Shown here: positions 43,970 through 54,916 of the stretch, piece by piece
Layout: every line of letters begins with the position of its first letter
How positions within the stretch are numbered: position 1 is the stretch's first letter
Source of the DNA: Meghimatium bilineatum
Lineage: Eukaryota > Mollusca > Gastropoda > Stylommatophora > Philomycidae
NCBI GenBank assembly: GCA_034231615.1
Contig: CM067317.1
Span: 49,744,282-49,808,281 of the forward strand
DNA length: 64,000 nt
Reading direction: 5' to 3'
Program-made: the position numbers and the translations under genes
Notes under the pieces: model-generated
The model's input: only the letters and a program-made list of their open reading frames with translations
What the model was told of the DNA's origin: nothing
The model's database searches: none

Positions 43970-44500
43970 TCAGCTTAATGTGGAGCATAGGTCCTCATCA
44001 AATCTCCTCCATCTTGTCGTATCTTTAGCTATTACTTCCAGCTCTGTCCATATTCTACCAAGTCTTTGTGTCTCTGCATATACTTCTTCCTCTGGGTATT
44101 TCTTGGAACTTCTCTTTGTTTTCTATCTACGGGCTTCAAAACAATGCCTGTCTTACAATGCTTTCTGTCTGTCTTCTTAATGTATATAATGTCCATCTCC
44201 AACACAAATTTCCTTAGTTCTTCCTTTATGGTTATCTCGTTCATTGTGCTCCATGTTTCTGAGCCATAAAACAACACAGATTTACCATGTGAGACCAAAT
44301 ATTATCAGTTTCTTCATTTGATATTTCTTTTTATTTCCATATATTTCCTGATGCAACAAAGTTTCCTATCATTTTCTGTATTCTCATCCTGCCATCCTTA
44401 TCTGTTTCTCTCTCTCTCTGTCAATGTTACTGCCAGGTATGTGCATCATTCTATCTATTGTTGAACTGTTTGACCTAGTTTAATCTAGTTTACATTCGCT
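43970..44500 (-). mobile_element. LINE C-terminal fragment
   Basis: The minus strand reads VLFYGSETWSTMNEITIKEE and IKKTDRKHCKTGIVLKPV; upstream, RMRIQKMIGNF. The ygSETWt block is typical of RTE-like LINE C-termini. Decayed. Confidence 0.68.
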
Positions 44501-44678
44501 GCAATTCTCATAATTGAAAGATCCTCATAATCTTTTAAATAAAACTTGATCACCATGAAAGTAATTCAAGGGCTTGTTCTTTTGTCTATGCATTACACAG
44601 ATATTTATAAAATAGACTGTTTCCACATGACTTTCAGTGACATCATTGTGTGAGAATATTAATCTTTAACTTTCTTAC

Positions 44679-44825
44679 CAGTATAACTGTCTATGTGGAA
44701 CCAATCTTGTGTGCAAGGAGTTTCAAATCCATAAGTTATCTTAGATTGAGGTTTATGAGGTGAGTCATTGTCTTTGGCAGAAACATTGACCACTTGATGC
44801 CCAATGTCAGAATTCTCAAGAATAC
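44679..44825 (-). CDS. Cadherin gene exon 5 (EC repeat first half)
   Basis: The exon is 147 nt, phase 1 in and phase 1 out (GTAAGA donor). SILENSDIG at the start is the conserved N-terminal strand and E of an EC repeat; VSAKDNDSP follows as the DxD-type calcium site. The intron upstream of it is nearly 10 kb and contains the full-length LINE. Confidence 0.86.
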
Positions 44826-45039
44826 CTGCATGTCAAGAAATAAAACAATTATTCTATTTTGTTGTAACTGTTGCTACTATTATTGTTTCTGGTGTAAGCA
44901 ACTTTTTCACAATATTGAGGTATCCCACATTTTTTTTTATATCCAACGCCCCAAAAGTGCATCATTGTTGTATGGTTGCTGCACCACCAAACTAAAGTGT
45001 CAGGGACAATCCAAAGTGATGAAAAAAAATTAAAAGCCA

Positions 45040-45780
45040 CAATAACACATGGTAGATAAGCCCTCAGAAGTAATGAATATTGCAAGAGAAAAGGAGAACA
45101 TCAACATACAGATAAATAATAAACAACTAAAACAAGTAGATGAATTCAAATATCTGGGCAGCACATTGAGATATGACAACAAACAAGAAGCAGAAATAAA
45201 CGCAAGATGTAATAAGGCCTGTCAGATCATTGGTCAATTAACACCTTTACTAAGAAACAAAGATATTACACTAGAAACAAAGAAAGCGCTTTTCAACACC
45301 ATTTTCTTACCAACATTGTGTTATCAGTGTCAAACTTGGACATTTGATTCTAGAACAATACATAAGATTAACACCACTGAAATGAAATGTGTGAGACGTA
45401 TGATTGGAGTTAGCTTGAGAGACAAAATCAGGAATGAAGCACTAAGGAAACAATTAGGGATCAAGCCAACAATAGAATACATACAGAAACAACAAGTTAA
45501 ATGGTACGGCCACATAACCAGACAGAAAGAGCAAAGTATCCAAAAAACACTTAACAAACGATACGAAAACAGAAGACCTATTGGACGCCCTCGTAAAAGG
45601 TGGATAGATAATGTATTAGACACACTCGGAAATATAACAGTAGAGGAGGCAAATAGAAGGGCAAAAGACCGTACACTCACTCTCCCCTCAACACCGAAAG
45701 GTACATGAGGACAGAAAGAAGAAGAGATAGGCCCTATAACATGAATCTTTAATGCTTTAGGCAATAAATAGTTTGTGACA
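45040..45780 (+). mobile_element. LINE RT thumb and C-terminus, long open frame
   Basis: A 219-codon open frame (45049-45708) encodes DEFKYLGSTLRYDNKQEAEI, FNTIFLPTLCYQCQTW, EMKCVRRMIGVSLRDKIRNE, QQVKWYGHITRQKEQS and GRPRKRWIDNVLDTLG, ending in a stop. It is the C-terminal third of an endonuclease-RT LINE, still intact, so a fairly recent 5' truncation. It lies in the intron between cadherin exons 4 and 5. Confidence 0.88.
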
Positions 45781-45954
45781 AGGGTTCCCTAACACATGCT
45801 CAGTCTTTTAGAAATTTTGAGAATAAATGCATCTATGCCCATATTAAGGGTGTATGATTTGGGACAGGATATCTCTTTGCTACACATGGTGGTCATCGAT
45901 TCTGACATAAATTTTATCTCTTATTGAAGTAATAGAGAATTTAATGCTTCGAGG

Positions 45955-46146
45955 TAATTCATTATAACCTTTTTAAAATTAGTGAACACTGTCGAGCAGC
46001 AATTAATTTTTTTAAAGAATAACATTTGTTTTAATTATATGAATTAGTCTAATATTTAGTTGAATATTAATTAGTTCCACATGCATCTCAGAATCATAGC
46101 AAAGTTATCAACAGATGTGTCTTGTCATCGCTGACACAAATATTAA
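45955..46146. mobile_element. MITE-like element, truncated third copy
   Basis: CAGCAATTAATTTTTTTAAA, TTAGTTCCACATGCATCTCA and GCAAAGTTATCAACAGATGT match an internal unit of the neighbouring element, lying outside its terminal repeat. Probably a truncated tandem copy. Confidence 0.6.
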
Positions 46147-47107
46147 GTACTTGGGCATCTAGGATTCGCGTGAACGGATAATTTAACTTAGGTTATAAAT
46201 TTCTTGTCACCAGGGTTTACATTTAGCGGGAACATCATGAAACAGTTTTCTAGTTCTTTAACCATTTTTCTTTTTATATACGTAACTTTTAAGAGTGCAG
46301 GACATTGTAGAAAACAGCAATTAATTTTGTATAACATCAACATTTGTTTTAATTAAGAAAATTGGCCATCATTTTCAATATCAATTAGTTGTACATGCAT
46401 CTGAGAATCACAGCAATGTGACCAACAGATGTTTCTCGTCTTTGTGAATACAAAAATATATTGTTTATGTGGTATTTTATTATGTTTAATAGATATTTAA
46501 TTTATTTTCATTATAATTATGCAAATTAACCACCATTTTGAATATCAATTAGTTCTGTGTCAATCTAAAAATTCTAGAAATGTGATCAACATAAGCATCT
46601 GTCTTCACGAACACAAAAATGTATAGACTGTGTGTTATATTATTGAAAATCATTAAGATAATTCAGAAATTATCAGCTCCGCTACATTTTGTGATCGAAG
46701 TTTAATTTATATTTTCCTATGTTTCATGTAAATTATTTTGATTTTAATTATTAAAAAATGCATAACATTTTTCAGGATTAATATATAGACTTGGTTGAGG
46801 TGTCATTGAATTGCAATTTTAAGGGGCTATCTAACTATAGTATTTTTTTTACAAAAATCTTTAGTTTGTATGTTGTTTTATTGAAAATAACTAAAATAAT
46901 TCAGAAATTATTGTATTAAGTCTATTTTGTGGTCATACATTTAGTTTATATTTAGTTTCATGTAAATTAATTAGAAACATAATCATAACATATGTTTGTT
47001 TCAGGATTTATGTACGCTCAGATTTGGTTAATTAAATTGTAATTTTTAAGGGCTATCTAACTGTAGTAATATGATATTGTGCTATTTTTTAAATTTTGCC
47101 CAAGTAG
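46147..47107. mobile_element. MITE-like element, second copy (reversed)
   Basis: Homologous in reverse to 22701-23469: CTTCACGAACACAAAAATGT, TATGCAAATTAACCACCATT and TTGAGGTGTCATTGAATTGC. Ends carry TACTTGGGCA / TGCCCAAGTA inverted repeats. Longer because of an extra duplicated internal unit. No ORF. Confidence 0.75.
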
Positions 47108-47999
47108 GTCTACCTAAAAATGAAGGGAAGTTAGTTTCTGCTTAGCCTTAGATAAAGCCTAAGTAAAGCCCGTGCTTATATTCACATTCACTCACATATA
47201 ACATTGACAACCACACACCTAAAAATTGAATTATTTTTTTTATTAAAATAATTAAATATTTAGTACTGAACAAAAAATAAAAATTGAGAGCGCCCTCCCC
47301 CCTTCTTCCCAATGTTTTTTTGGTAAAACTATGGTTTAAGTCTTCACTGTGCTATAAATAATAATTAGCACATGACAATGTTTACATTTGTAAGTAGACA
47401 ACGTCACGGATTTCCGTGTAACACAATCGAAATTAATGGATGCCGTGACGTCACATCTTCCGACACAAACGACATCAAATTATAATTCATTAATTGTTAT
47501 AACCAATTTATTTTTTAACTTATAACTGACCCTTACTTACCCCCATCCATAATCTAAATACTACTTCCAAATTAATATACCTTAGTTTTAAATACAAATT
47601 CTACTAATCACGCTGCAAAGGTTAGGTAATAACTCGAAACTAGAACAAAGTTCACAGTGAGACTACTTAAAACGTAGTTGCGCCGAAACATTATCATATA
47701 TTATTAATGTCTGAGATCTTTACCCTGTATGATTGGTACGTGTTTGTGGGCTTTCTGTAGTGGGGCACACATCTTTCACCTATGAACATTTATGCATCTT
47801 GCCTATATCAGGGCATATCACAATACAATATTTATATTAGCGCAGGTAACATTTGTGTTATCCTATCAAAGATCTACAGTAAACAATTACAGATTTCCGC
47901 GCCAATTATTTTTTGTTGTTGACTATCTGCTGCCAGATTTTTTTCTCGCGCACGTCAAGACTAAAATCCACATTTTGTCTCCAACAATACTATTTGTAA
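47108..47999. other. Intron sequence, possible Penelope-like debris
   Basis: Mostly AT-rich unique sequence. GCGCCGAAAC at 47671 resembles the terminal motif of Penelope-like elements, but nothing else supports it. Confidence 0.35.
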
Positions 48000-48457
48000 C
48001 TGTGTTGTTGTGTTGTTCGTCCATCACAAGTGATGATGACCATTTGTTACATCAACTTTTGAAAATTCAATTTTAGTTATGTCCTTGATTATGAGTTCGT
48101 AGATGGCTAATGAGCCCTATTCGAGCTGTAAATGTCCTTGGACAGTTTGGACATGGAATAAGGACTGTAGACTGATCTTGGTCTATCCGTGACTTTCTAG
48201 CTGCTCTCCGCTGTTGAGCTGCTTAATTTCTCTTCTTTTCACAAGATGATGCGCTCTTTTTTATTCTAGAACGCCATGTAGATCTATTTTGTGCAAGTTC
48301 TTCCCATGTATCGTGGTCTATTTCAAATGCTTTCAGTGAGTCCTTTAACGAGTCCTTGTAGCGCTTCCTTTGGCCACCTTGAGATCGTATACCCTTCTCT
48401 AGCTCACCATAGAGAAGTATCTTTGGCAGACGATGGTCTGGCATACCATATTTGTAA
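48000..48457 (-). mobile_element. LINE C-terminus with C2H2 zinc finger (family L-Z)
   Basis: The minus strand reads MPDHRLPKILLYGELEKGIR, SQGGQRKRYKDSLKDSLKAF, DHDTWEELAQNRSTWRSRIK, then (shifted) CPNCPRTFTARIGLISHLRT before the stop. The finger CxxC...H..H is a known C-terminal feature of some LINE proteins. It lies just upstream of the Penelope-like remnant. Confidence 0.85.
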
Positions 48458-48534
48458 CTATAGACTATAAAAAGCAGTATTTTATTTTATTTTTTGGCTA
48501 CTAACAAAATTTAAAGTTTAAACGTACACCCTAT

Positions 48535-48909
48535 GTTGGAAAACACTGGTATAATATTTAAATTTATTACTGCAAATAATAACCCTGCTATTCAGTTCAC
48601 ATCTAACATCTCTACTGCGTCTGTCAACTCTCTTGACATTATTGTCACTATTCTTACCTTACCTCAGCACATCTGCTTACTGATCCACGTGGTTTTCTGC
48701 TCTATACTTCTCATCCTCCTGCTTGTCGCAACTCTGTGCCATTCTCCTAGTTTCTTTGTCTTTGTCGCTTATGTAGTGATGATGATGACGACGTTCTTGA
48801 TAAATGCTCTGAGATGATTGATTTCTTTCGTAGACGTTCGTTCCTTGACAGTGTCCTTTCTCCGGCGTGGCTTCGTGTCCGAAAGTTATCCTGTTTAATA
48901 CCTTGACTA
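48535..48909 (+). mobile_element. Degenerate Penelope-like element, 5' part
   Basis: Conceptual translation gives FTSNISTASVNSLD, then YTSHPPACRNSVPFS, then SEMIDFFRRRSFLD. These match the RT-to-thumb region of Penelope-like elements (families with F..ISxxSVxFLD and YTxxHPxxxxxSxPFS motifs). It carries at least one frameshift and a stop. The reading breaks at 48919 where the young LINE entered and resumes at 53578. Confidence 0.7.
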
Positions 48910-48919
48910 ATACTCATGG

Positions 48920-49638
48920 CCTGCGGGGGATACCGACCCCTACCAGGAGCGTCCACAGGTGGCGGATAGTGGAAAAGCCTCTTGAGGCCAGCTGTGAATA
49001 ACCCTCTGGGCAAATAAACAGCCGCTGACCAAACGGTGTCGCTGACCACGAGGACGGGGTGGGATATCAGTCGGCGCTGATATTCCCACTGAAATACCCC
49101 ATATGTCCATTGACTGGCAGCATCAAAGCGAGTATGAGCCGCTATAAGCTCAGGTTGCTGGAGTGGGGTCAGTGACCCCACTCCAGGAATGTGCCAGGGG
49201 GAGGGGAGGGGGGTAGGGATAGGGTTTAGGTATGGTTAGAGGGTTGGGTAGGGTAAATGGGAAATTATAGATATTAGAACAAGAGAGAGCAATGTTCTTA
49301 AATCACCTTCCCTGAGTGAGGGGTGTCTTAGATTACAAGAAATAAACCACAGAGGAGGATAATGAATACCTGGCAACAACAAAATTATCCTAGGAGAGGG
49401 GAACTCTACCTCAAAACCCCGGGCAGATGGTGCTCGTTAACCCTGTTAGGCAAGCTGTCTAGGAGAAGGAAAACTCCAAAATGAAACCTCCACTGCCCTG
49501 TGGACAATCCTTGGATGGATAAGGGCTAGGGAAACACATCCTGACTCAAAAGTAAGATGGAAGACGGAGACACTGGACTGAAAGGTACAAAATAGTCCAG
49601 CCAAGGCTGAAAACCACAGTGTCACGCAATGACTTCAC
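48920..49638 (+). promoter_or_regulatory. LINE 5' leader
   Basis: About 720 bp precede the LINE start codon. All plus frames contain stops, so no ORF1 is encoded. The first 250 bp are GC-rich compared with the flanks, and a run of G tracts lies at 49196-49256. I infer an internal promoter here as in other LINEs, but no motif proves it. A long minus frame across the boundary (48747-49181) is taken as chance. Confidence 0.5.
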
Positions 49639-52600
49639 ATGTCAAATAAAAGGTTACAGATGATTCGTTTTGGTGCTTCATCTGTGGAATCCCGTCAGGT
49701 GGATGAAGTGCCGGGCTCTAAGCCTCGAAGGAGCCCACCCTCAGCGACTGGTGGTACCTCTGTCTCAATTTGTGGAGCCAGGAAAAGAGATCAGAGGAAA
49801 AAAACTACTGGTTCAAAAAAATCACATATAGATCATGATGCAGACAAAAATAAGCACTTAAAAATATTGCAGTGGAATGCAGAGGGCGTGTACAATAAAA
49901 AGACTGCACTTGCAAACCGATTACACACAGAGGAAATCGACATAGCATGCATACAGGAAACACACCTCACAAACAACAATAGATTCAACATCCGAGAATA
50001 CCAAACATTTCGGAACGACAGAGAAAAAAGACATAAAGAAGGAGTTCTTATACTTGTGAAAAACAATATCGTTGCCTCTGAAATTCGAGTAGACACAGAA
50101 GAACAGGCTGAAATCATTGGAACCTGTCTAACCCTTCCAACTAAAGAGGTCACAGTATATAACTATTACTGTCCACAAGACAAGAGCCTATCTCTACACA
50201 CAATTAACACAGAAAAAGATAACTGTCTTGTAATTGGTGACTTCAATAGCCACTCACAGAGTTGGGGATATACAGAACAAGATACTAGAGGAGAAGAAGT
50301 GGAAGACTGGCAGTGTGAGGTGAAACTTCAACTGCTTAACGAACCTGAAGACCACCCAACTTTCTACTCTAGAAGATGGCACACCACCTCAACCCCTGAC
50401 CTAGCCTTTGCAACAGACGCCTTAGCGAAAATAACATACAGGGAAGTGCTGGAGCAGCTTGGTGGAAGTGACCATCGCCCCATCAAACTCACCATTGACA
50501 TTAACCATACCCCTGCTGGCCCTACAACCACACCCAGATGGAACTTCAAGAAAGCAAACTGGAGTAAGTTTGCTGACCTGACAGACAAATTCACAAAAAC
50601 CTTAAATCCAAGGATTAAAAACGTGAACAAAACTGCACAACTCCTGGCTTCTGCACTTCTTCAAGCAGCCAAGCAAACCATACCAAGAGGTGCTAGGAAA
50701 AATTACAAACCGTACTGGTCTGACGAACTCGATGAGTTGGAGAAAGAAGTGTCAAAGGCCAGAGACACAGCAGAAAAAAGCCCATCCACAGAAAACAACA
50801 TATCACTAAAAGCTGCTGTAGCCAAACTAAGAAAAACAACAATTACAAACACAAGGAAAAGCTGGCACGAAAAAACAGAAAATTTAAACTTCGACAAAGA
50901 GGGAAGAAAGCTATGGAAAATAACAAAAATGCTCAACAATGAAGATAACAAAACAGCACCAGTAGCTATAGAGAATGGTGGAGATGTACTCACAGGAAAG
51001 AAGGCTGCAAATCACTTTATACAGCATTACCAAAGTACTGCCTGCCACAAAGTCGATGAAAATAGGAGAAGAGAAGTAAGAAAAGAACTACGGAATATCG
51101 AAAAAGAGATCAGCAAAGACAAACAAGATGTCATGAATATTCCTTTCACGATCAATGAACTAAATGAAGAACTAGCAGTATTAAAACTTAGGAAATCACC
51201 TGGCCCTGATGACATACCAAATGAACTGCTAATTCACATCGGACCATCAGCAAAAAAGAAATTAATAAAAATTTTTAACAACTGTTGGGATAGAGGTCTA
51301 GTGCCACAGGTGTGGAAAACCGCCATAATGATACCCATCCACAAGAAAGGCAAGCCAAAAAATAAGGTGGACAGCTATCGCCCAATAAGTCTGACCAGCT
51401 GTGTTTGCAAATTAATGGAGCGCCTGGTAAACAAAAGAATGATGTGGTTCCTAGAAAAAAATAAAATCCTGCTAAATCAGCAAGCTGGCTTCAGAAAGTG
51501 TAGATCAACTGAAGACCAGATTACACTAATTGCCCAGGAAGTAGAGGATGCTTTCCAGGAAAAAAAGCAGACATCAGTGGTGTGGGTAGATATGGAAAAA
51601 GCCTTTGATTGTGTATGGAAAAATGGACTCCTCCTTAAACTACAACAAAACAAAGTGACAGGGCGCATGTATTACTGGATAAAACACTACCTGCACAACC
51701 GAAAAGCAGCAGTGAAGCTTGAAATGAAGCATAGCAGAAAGAAACTCTTTAAGCATGGAGTACCACAGGGAGGTGTTCTATCCCCCACTCTGTTCCTTAT
51801 ATTTATGAATGACATTGACCAAATTCTCTCGCGTAAAGTAAATGCTGCAATGTATGCAGACGATCTGGCGATATGGTGCAGTGAAGAGAGCGTAGGCACA
51901 ACAAAAATAAGGTTGCAAGAAACTATGGACAATTTGGCCAAGTGGACAGACCAATGGGCCATGTCTATCAATGCCCAAAAAACTACCTATACCATCTTCA
52001 GCATGTCCACCAAACCACAGAAAATCCTACTAACCATAAATGGTCAAACATTGCCAAAAGATGAGACACCTACATACCTTGGAGTCACTTTTGATCCAAG
52101 ACTTACATGGAAACAGCACATAGACAAGTGCCAAACAAAAGGTACAATGAGGACAGCACTCCTTAAAAAATTGGCTGGAACAGATTGGGGTGCAAATGGA
52201 AAAATTCTAAGTAGAGCATATACAGGTTATGTAAGACCAGCTTTGGAATATGGAATGTCAGCATGGGGGACTGCAGCCAAGAGTAACACTCAAAAGATCT
52301 CAAAGATACAAAACCGCAATCTCAGAATTATAACAGGTGGTATGAATACTACCCCAATCACAGAAATGGAAACATGCACAGGTTTGCCATCAATGGAAGA
52401 AAGAAGAAATGAAAAAATCCTCACACAGTATGCAAAGTTCAAATGTTTGGAGAGTCATCAAATGAACCAAAGACTAAGCAGACCTACAAAAGAGCGACTC
52501 AAAAGAGGTAGCTTTCTACACTCCGCTAAACAGCTCCAGAAATCACTCACAGATACAGACCTACAAAACCTAAAACCACTAAACACCTTTAACACATACC

Positions 52601-53535
52601 CAACATGGGACAGGAAAAACTTCCCAAGAATTATGGACAATATACCAAGCATCATTTCGAAAACAGAAACTACTATACAAGTACTAAAGGAGACAACTAA
52701 GAATCACATACAGAAAGCATACCCAAAGGATATATGGACACATGTATATACAGATGGATCAGCGAAAGAGGCAGTATTAGATGGAGGATCAGGAATATAT
52801 ATAGTAACACCAGATGGAAAAGAAATAGAGAAATCCATACCCACAGGCAAACATTCCACAAATTTTAAAGCAGAAATGGAAGCCATAATAGAGGCAGCCA
52901 AAATGCTCATAAATTGCTTGCCGAGTCACAACAGACATGTAGTATTTCTAACGGATGCAAAATCAGTATTGCAGGCATTGAAAGATCCAAAGAACACGAG
53001 CATGAATGAACTTACGGCCTGCTTACTACACCTCAGCAGTACCACCAAAGAAACAGTACTGCAGTGGATCCCAGGTCACTGTGGTATACCTGGAAATGAA
53101 AAAGCTGATCTCCTGGCAAGGAAAGGGGGATCACTGGAACAAATAGAAAATGATAATACGTACTATGAAAGTAAGACCATGTTAAAAGCAGAATATAAGA
53201 AAAAGTGGAAGCAAATGCACCCAACTGCAGAACCAAATGACCCCTACCACCAAATGTCACGCAAGGAACAAACCATCATTTTCAGACTACGAACTGGTCA
53301 CAACAGACTGAGAAGTCACATGTTCCGAAAGCTGAAGATTGGTGAGACAGACCTGTGCAACTGTGGACTGAGCCCAGAGACTGCAGAACACATTCTTCAT
53401 GCCTGTCAACTCTACCAAGAAGAGAGGGAGAAAATATGGCCTACTGAGACGGCACTGCTTCCAGACTTGAGGGGTTCCATGGATGACCTGAAGCGAATCA
53501 CACAATTCATTGAAGCTATTGGTGCTGTAACCTGA
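49639..53535 (+). CDS. LINE polyprotein: AP-endonuclease, reverse transcriptase, RNase H
   Basis: This protein would nick target DNA, reverse-transcribe its own RNA at the nick and degrade the RNA strand. Residues 74-295 form an exonuclease-endonuclease-phosphatase domain (LQWNAEG, IQETH, GDFNSH, GGSDHRPI, i.e. N, E, D/N and H catalytic positions). The RT spans about 500-800: PGPDDIPNE, YRPISLTS, DMEKAFDCVW (motif A), GVPQGGVLSP (motif B), YADD at 739-742 (motif C). RNase H lies at about 1033-1165: YTDGSA with D1039, KAEMEA, LTDAKS, and GNEKADLLA with D1157. The C-terminus has a CxCx..H..C knuckle from C1240 (CNCGLSPETAEHILHAC). All catalytic residues are present and no stop interrupts. The first Met was chosen; upstream frames are closed. 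Confidence 0.95.
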   Translation: MSNKRLQMIRFGASSVESRQVDEVPGSKPRRSPPSATGGTSVSICGARKRDQRKKTTGSKKSHIDHDADKNKHLKILQWNAEGVYNKKTALANRLHTEEIDIACIQETHLTNNNRFNIREYQTFRNDREKRHKEGVLILVKNNIVASEIRVDTEEQAEIIGTCLTLPTKEVTVYNYYCPQDKSLSLHTINTEKDNCLVIGDFNSHSQSWGYTEQDTRGEEVEDWQCEVKLQLLNEPEDHPTFYSRRWHTTSTPDLAFATDALAKITYREVLEQLGGSDHRPIKLTIDINHTPAGPTTTPRWNFKKANWSKFADLTDKFTKTLNPRIKNVNKTAQLLASALLQAAKQTIPRGARKNYKPYWSDELDELEKEVSKARDTAEKSPSTENNISLKAAVAKLRKTTITNTRKSWHEKTENLNFDKEGRKLWKITKMLNNEDNKTAPVAIENGGDVLTGKKAANHFIQHYQSTACHKVDENRRREVRKELRNIEKEISKDKQDVMNIPFTINELNEELAVLKLRKSPGPDDIPNELLIHIGPSAKKKLIKIFNNCWDRGLVPQVWKTAIMIPIHKKGKPKNKVDSYRPISLTSCVCKLMERLVNKRMMWFLEKNKILLNQQAGFRKCRSTEDQITLIAQEVEDAFQEKKQTSVVWVDMEKAFDCVWKNGLLLKLQQNKVTGRMYYWIKHYLHNRKAAVKLEMKHSRKKLFKHGVPQGGVLSPTLFLIFMNDIDQILSRKVNAAMYADDLAIWCSEESVGTTKIRLQETMDNLAKWTDQWAMSINAQKTTYTIFSMSTKPQKILLTINGQTLPKDETPTYLGVTFDPRLTWKQHIDKCQTKGTMRTALLKKLAGTDWGANGKILSRAYTGYVRPALEYGMSAWGTAAKSNTQKISKIQNRNLRIITGGMNTTPITEMETCTGLPSMEERRNEKILTQYAKFKCLESHQMNQRLSRPTKERLKRGSFLHSAKQLQKSLTDTDLQNLKPLNTFNTYPTWDRKNFPRIMDNIPSIISKTETTIQVLKETTKNHIQKAYPKDIWTHVYTDGSAKEAVLDGGSGIYIVTPDGKEIEKSIPTGKHSTNFKAEMEAIIEAAKMLINCLPSHNRHVVFLTDAKSVLQALKDPKNTSMNELTACLLHLSSTTKETVLQWIPGHCGIPGNEKADLLARKGGSLEQIENDNTYYESKTMLKAEYKKKWKQMHPTAEPNDPYHQMSRKEQTIIFRLRTGHNRLRSHMFRKLKIGETDLCNCGLSPETAEHILHACQLYQEEREKIWPTETALLPDLRGSMDDLKRITQFIEAIGAVT

Positions 53536-53577
53536 TATCTGACTGAAGAACGATGAAGAAGAAGAAGATACTCATGG

Positions 53578-53735
53578 TACTTCGTCCTCTTCTGATAGAG
53601 TTAAACTTGCCCTTACTTTTTATCCCCATAACTCTTTTGTCCGTCGAATCTTATTCAAGCATTATTCCCTTCTCCACGCTGATCCTCAATCTTGTGCCGC
53701 TTCCCTAAAACAAATCGATCTAAACATGGCCAATA
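53578..53735 (+). mobile_element. Degenerate Penelope-like element, 3' part
   Basis: Resumes the Penelope-like reading after the LINE: DRVKLALTFYPHNSFVRRIL then HADPQSCAASL, matching the (I/V)PLxLTYHPxN...LxxNPE motif that follows the RT core in such elements. The GIY-YIG endonuclease is not recognisable. It ends near a fragment of another LINE. Confidence 0.68.
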
Positions 53736-53759
53736 TCCGACTAAATTCATGGTAATTGA

Positions 53760-54170
53760 TCGTAGAATAAACATTTAACCAACACTTTTATATGGATGTA
53801 AAGCAGGAACTGACATAAACAAAAAATCTGGGGAATACCAAAACTTGAAGTTTATTCTTAGAAGAATGCTGAAAATATCAGGACATTCAATAAAACTAAT
53901 TTAGAGGTTCATATCAAACATTAGAGGCAGATAGTCAAGCTTTCTTTGGCATGTGCTGAGAGGAACACATCTTTAACACTTGATAACCACTGGGAAAATT
54001 CAAGGGGAGAAGAGGTAGGGGACGATAAAGAGAAAAATTGCTAGATGGACTAATATTGTGGCACGGTAGAAGTTCAGCAAGCGAGCTTATTGACAACACA
54101 AGAGACAGAGAATTGTGGAGAAACATGATAACCTACACCATTCGGCATGGCACTTGATTGATTGAATTTA
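53760..54170 (+). mobile_element. LINE C-terminal fragment with ATTG tail
   Basis: The plus strand reads FLYGCKAGTDINKKS, FILRRMLKISGH, SNIRGR, and WRNMITYTIRHGT before a GATTGATTGA tail. Frameshifted relative to a working LINE. Pairs with 37955-38320. Confidence 0.76.
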
Positions 54171-54179
54171 GAGGTAATA

Positions 54180-54475
54180 AGAGACGGTAGAGTAAGAGAC
54201 ATATAGCAAAATTCGAAGCATATTCAAGATTCTTAGAGCATATGATGAGAAGTAGAAATCTTGAGAAAATTTATTGCTCCCTATCAGAGAAAAGTCAGAG
54301 AGACAAACAGAGAAAATTGTTGTATGGATTGTCATCATGGCATTGGAGACTATCGCCAGTTGAATTTATTAACAACACAAGAAGCAGGAAGTTCTGGAGA
54401 AACATTATTGTTTACGTCACTTGGCACGGTATAACAGCACAAGAAGCAGGGAGTCACTTGGATGGCACCTGATTG
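54180..54475 (+). mobile_element. LINE C-terminal fragment, older copy
   Basis: Shows the same blocks as the preceding fragment in more decayed form (FLEHMMRS, REKLLYGLSSWH, NNTRSRKFWRNIIVY) and again ends GGCACCTGATTGATTTA. Tandem placement with 53760-54170 suggests two insertions or a duplication. Confidence 0.65.
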
Positions 54476-54785
54476 ATTTATATATTGGTTGAAGGGCCGC
54501 ATTTATGATTACCTTAAGGAGGGGGTTTCAACCTAAAAAGTAACTCGTCAATTTTCGTGGCTAAATTGTACTATATGACGAGAAATGTGAAGACCTCTTT
54601 GTGAAAAATGCTAAGGAAGGGGTTTTTACAGACCTTTTGGCTATGTTACTAGTACTAAAAGTCATGTTCAGATTTGCTAGGGAGGGAATTTGAACACCCC
54701 AAACCATTTCCTTATCTATGGTCATGGTCTTGATTGGTTGATTCACTGATTGATTAATTGATTAATTAATTGAATGTGAACTCAC

Positions 54786-54916
54786 TGACAGAATACAGGC
54801 TCTCCAAAAAATATGGTGGCTGATCATCAACATCAATAACACGAAAGTCAGCAGTAACAATTGTCCACATTCGTGGCTGTCCCTTGTCAGTCACATTCAC
54901 AACAATGTTCATTTTC
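54786..54916 (-). CDS. Cadherin gene exon 4 (EC repeat end and next start)
   Basis: The exon is 131 nt, phase 2 in (TCTAG acceptor), phase 1 out (GTGAGT donor). It holds the end of an EC repeat: VTDKGQP, matching the (A/V)xDxGxP motif, then DVDDQPPYF, the calcium linker. It opens the next repeat with SLYSV. The joined reading across exons 3-4-5 is smooth cadherin sequence. Confidence 0.87.

Larger units (their letters stand above)
48920..53567 (+). mobile_element. Full-length I-superfamily-like LINE with perfect TSD
   Basis: The element is bounded by the 10-bp direct repeat ATACTCATGG at 48910-48919 and 53568-53577. It consists of a 720-bp leader without a recognisable ORF1, one intact 1,298-codon ORF and a 32-bp 3' end finishing in GAAGAAGAAGAAG. 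The RNase H domain after the RT places it near the I superfamily (I/Nimb-like). Intact coding capacity plus identical TSDs imply a recent insertion. It lies in the intron between cadherin exons 4 and 5, on the opposite strand, and splits a Penelope-like element. Confidence 0.92.

Noticed and set aside
47395-47460. Regulatory palindrome GTCACGG...CCGTGAC
   Set aside because: The arms are only 7 bp and 50 bp apart; nothing else supports a site.
48747-49181. 144-codon minus-strand frame
   Set aside because: It crosses the boundary of the LINE insertion at 48919/48920 and is antisense to the LINE leader, so it cannot be one old gene.
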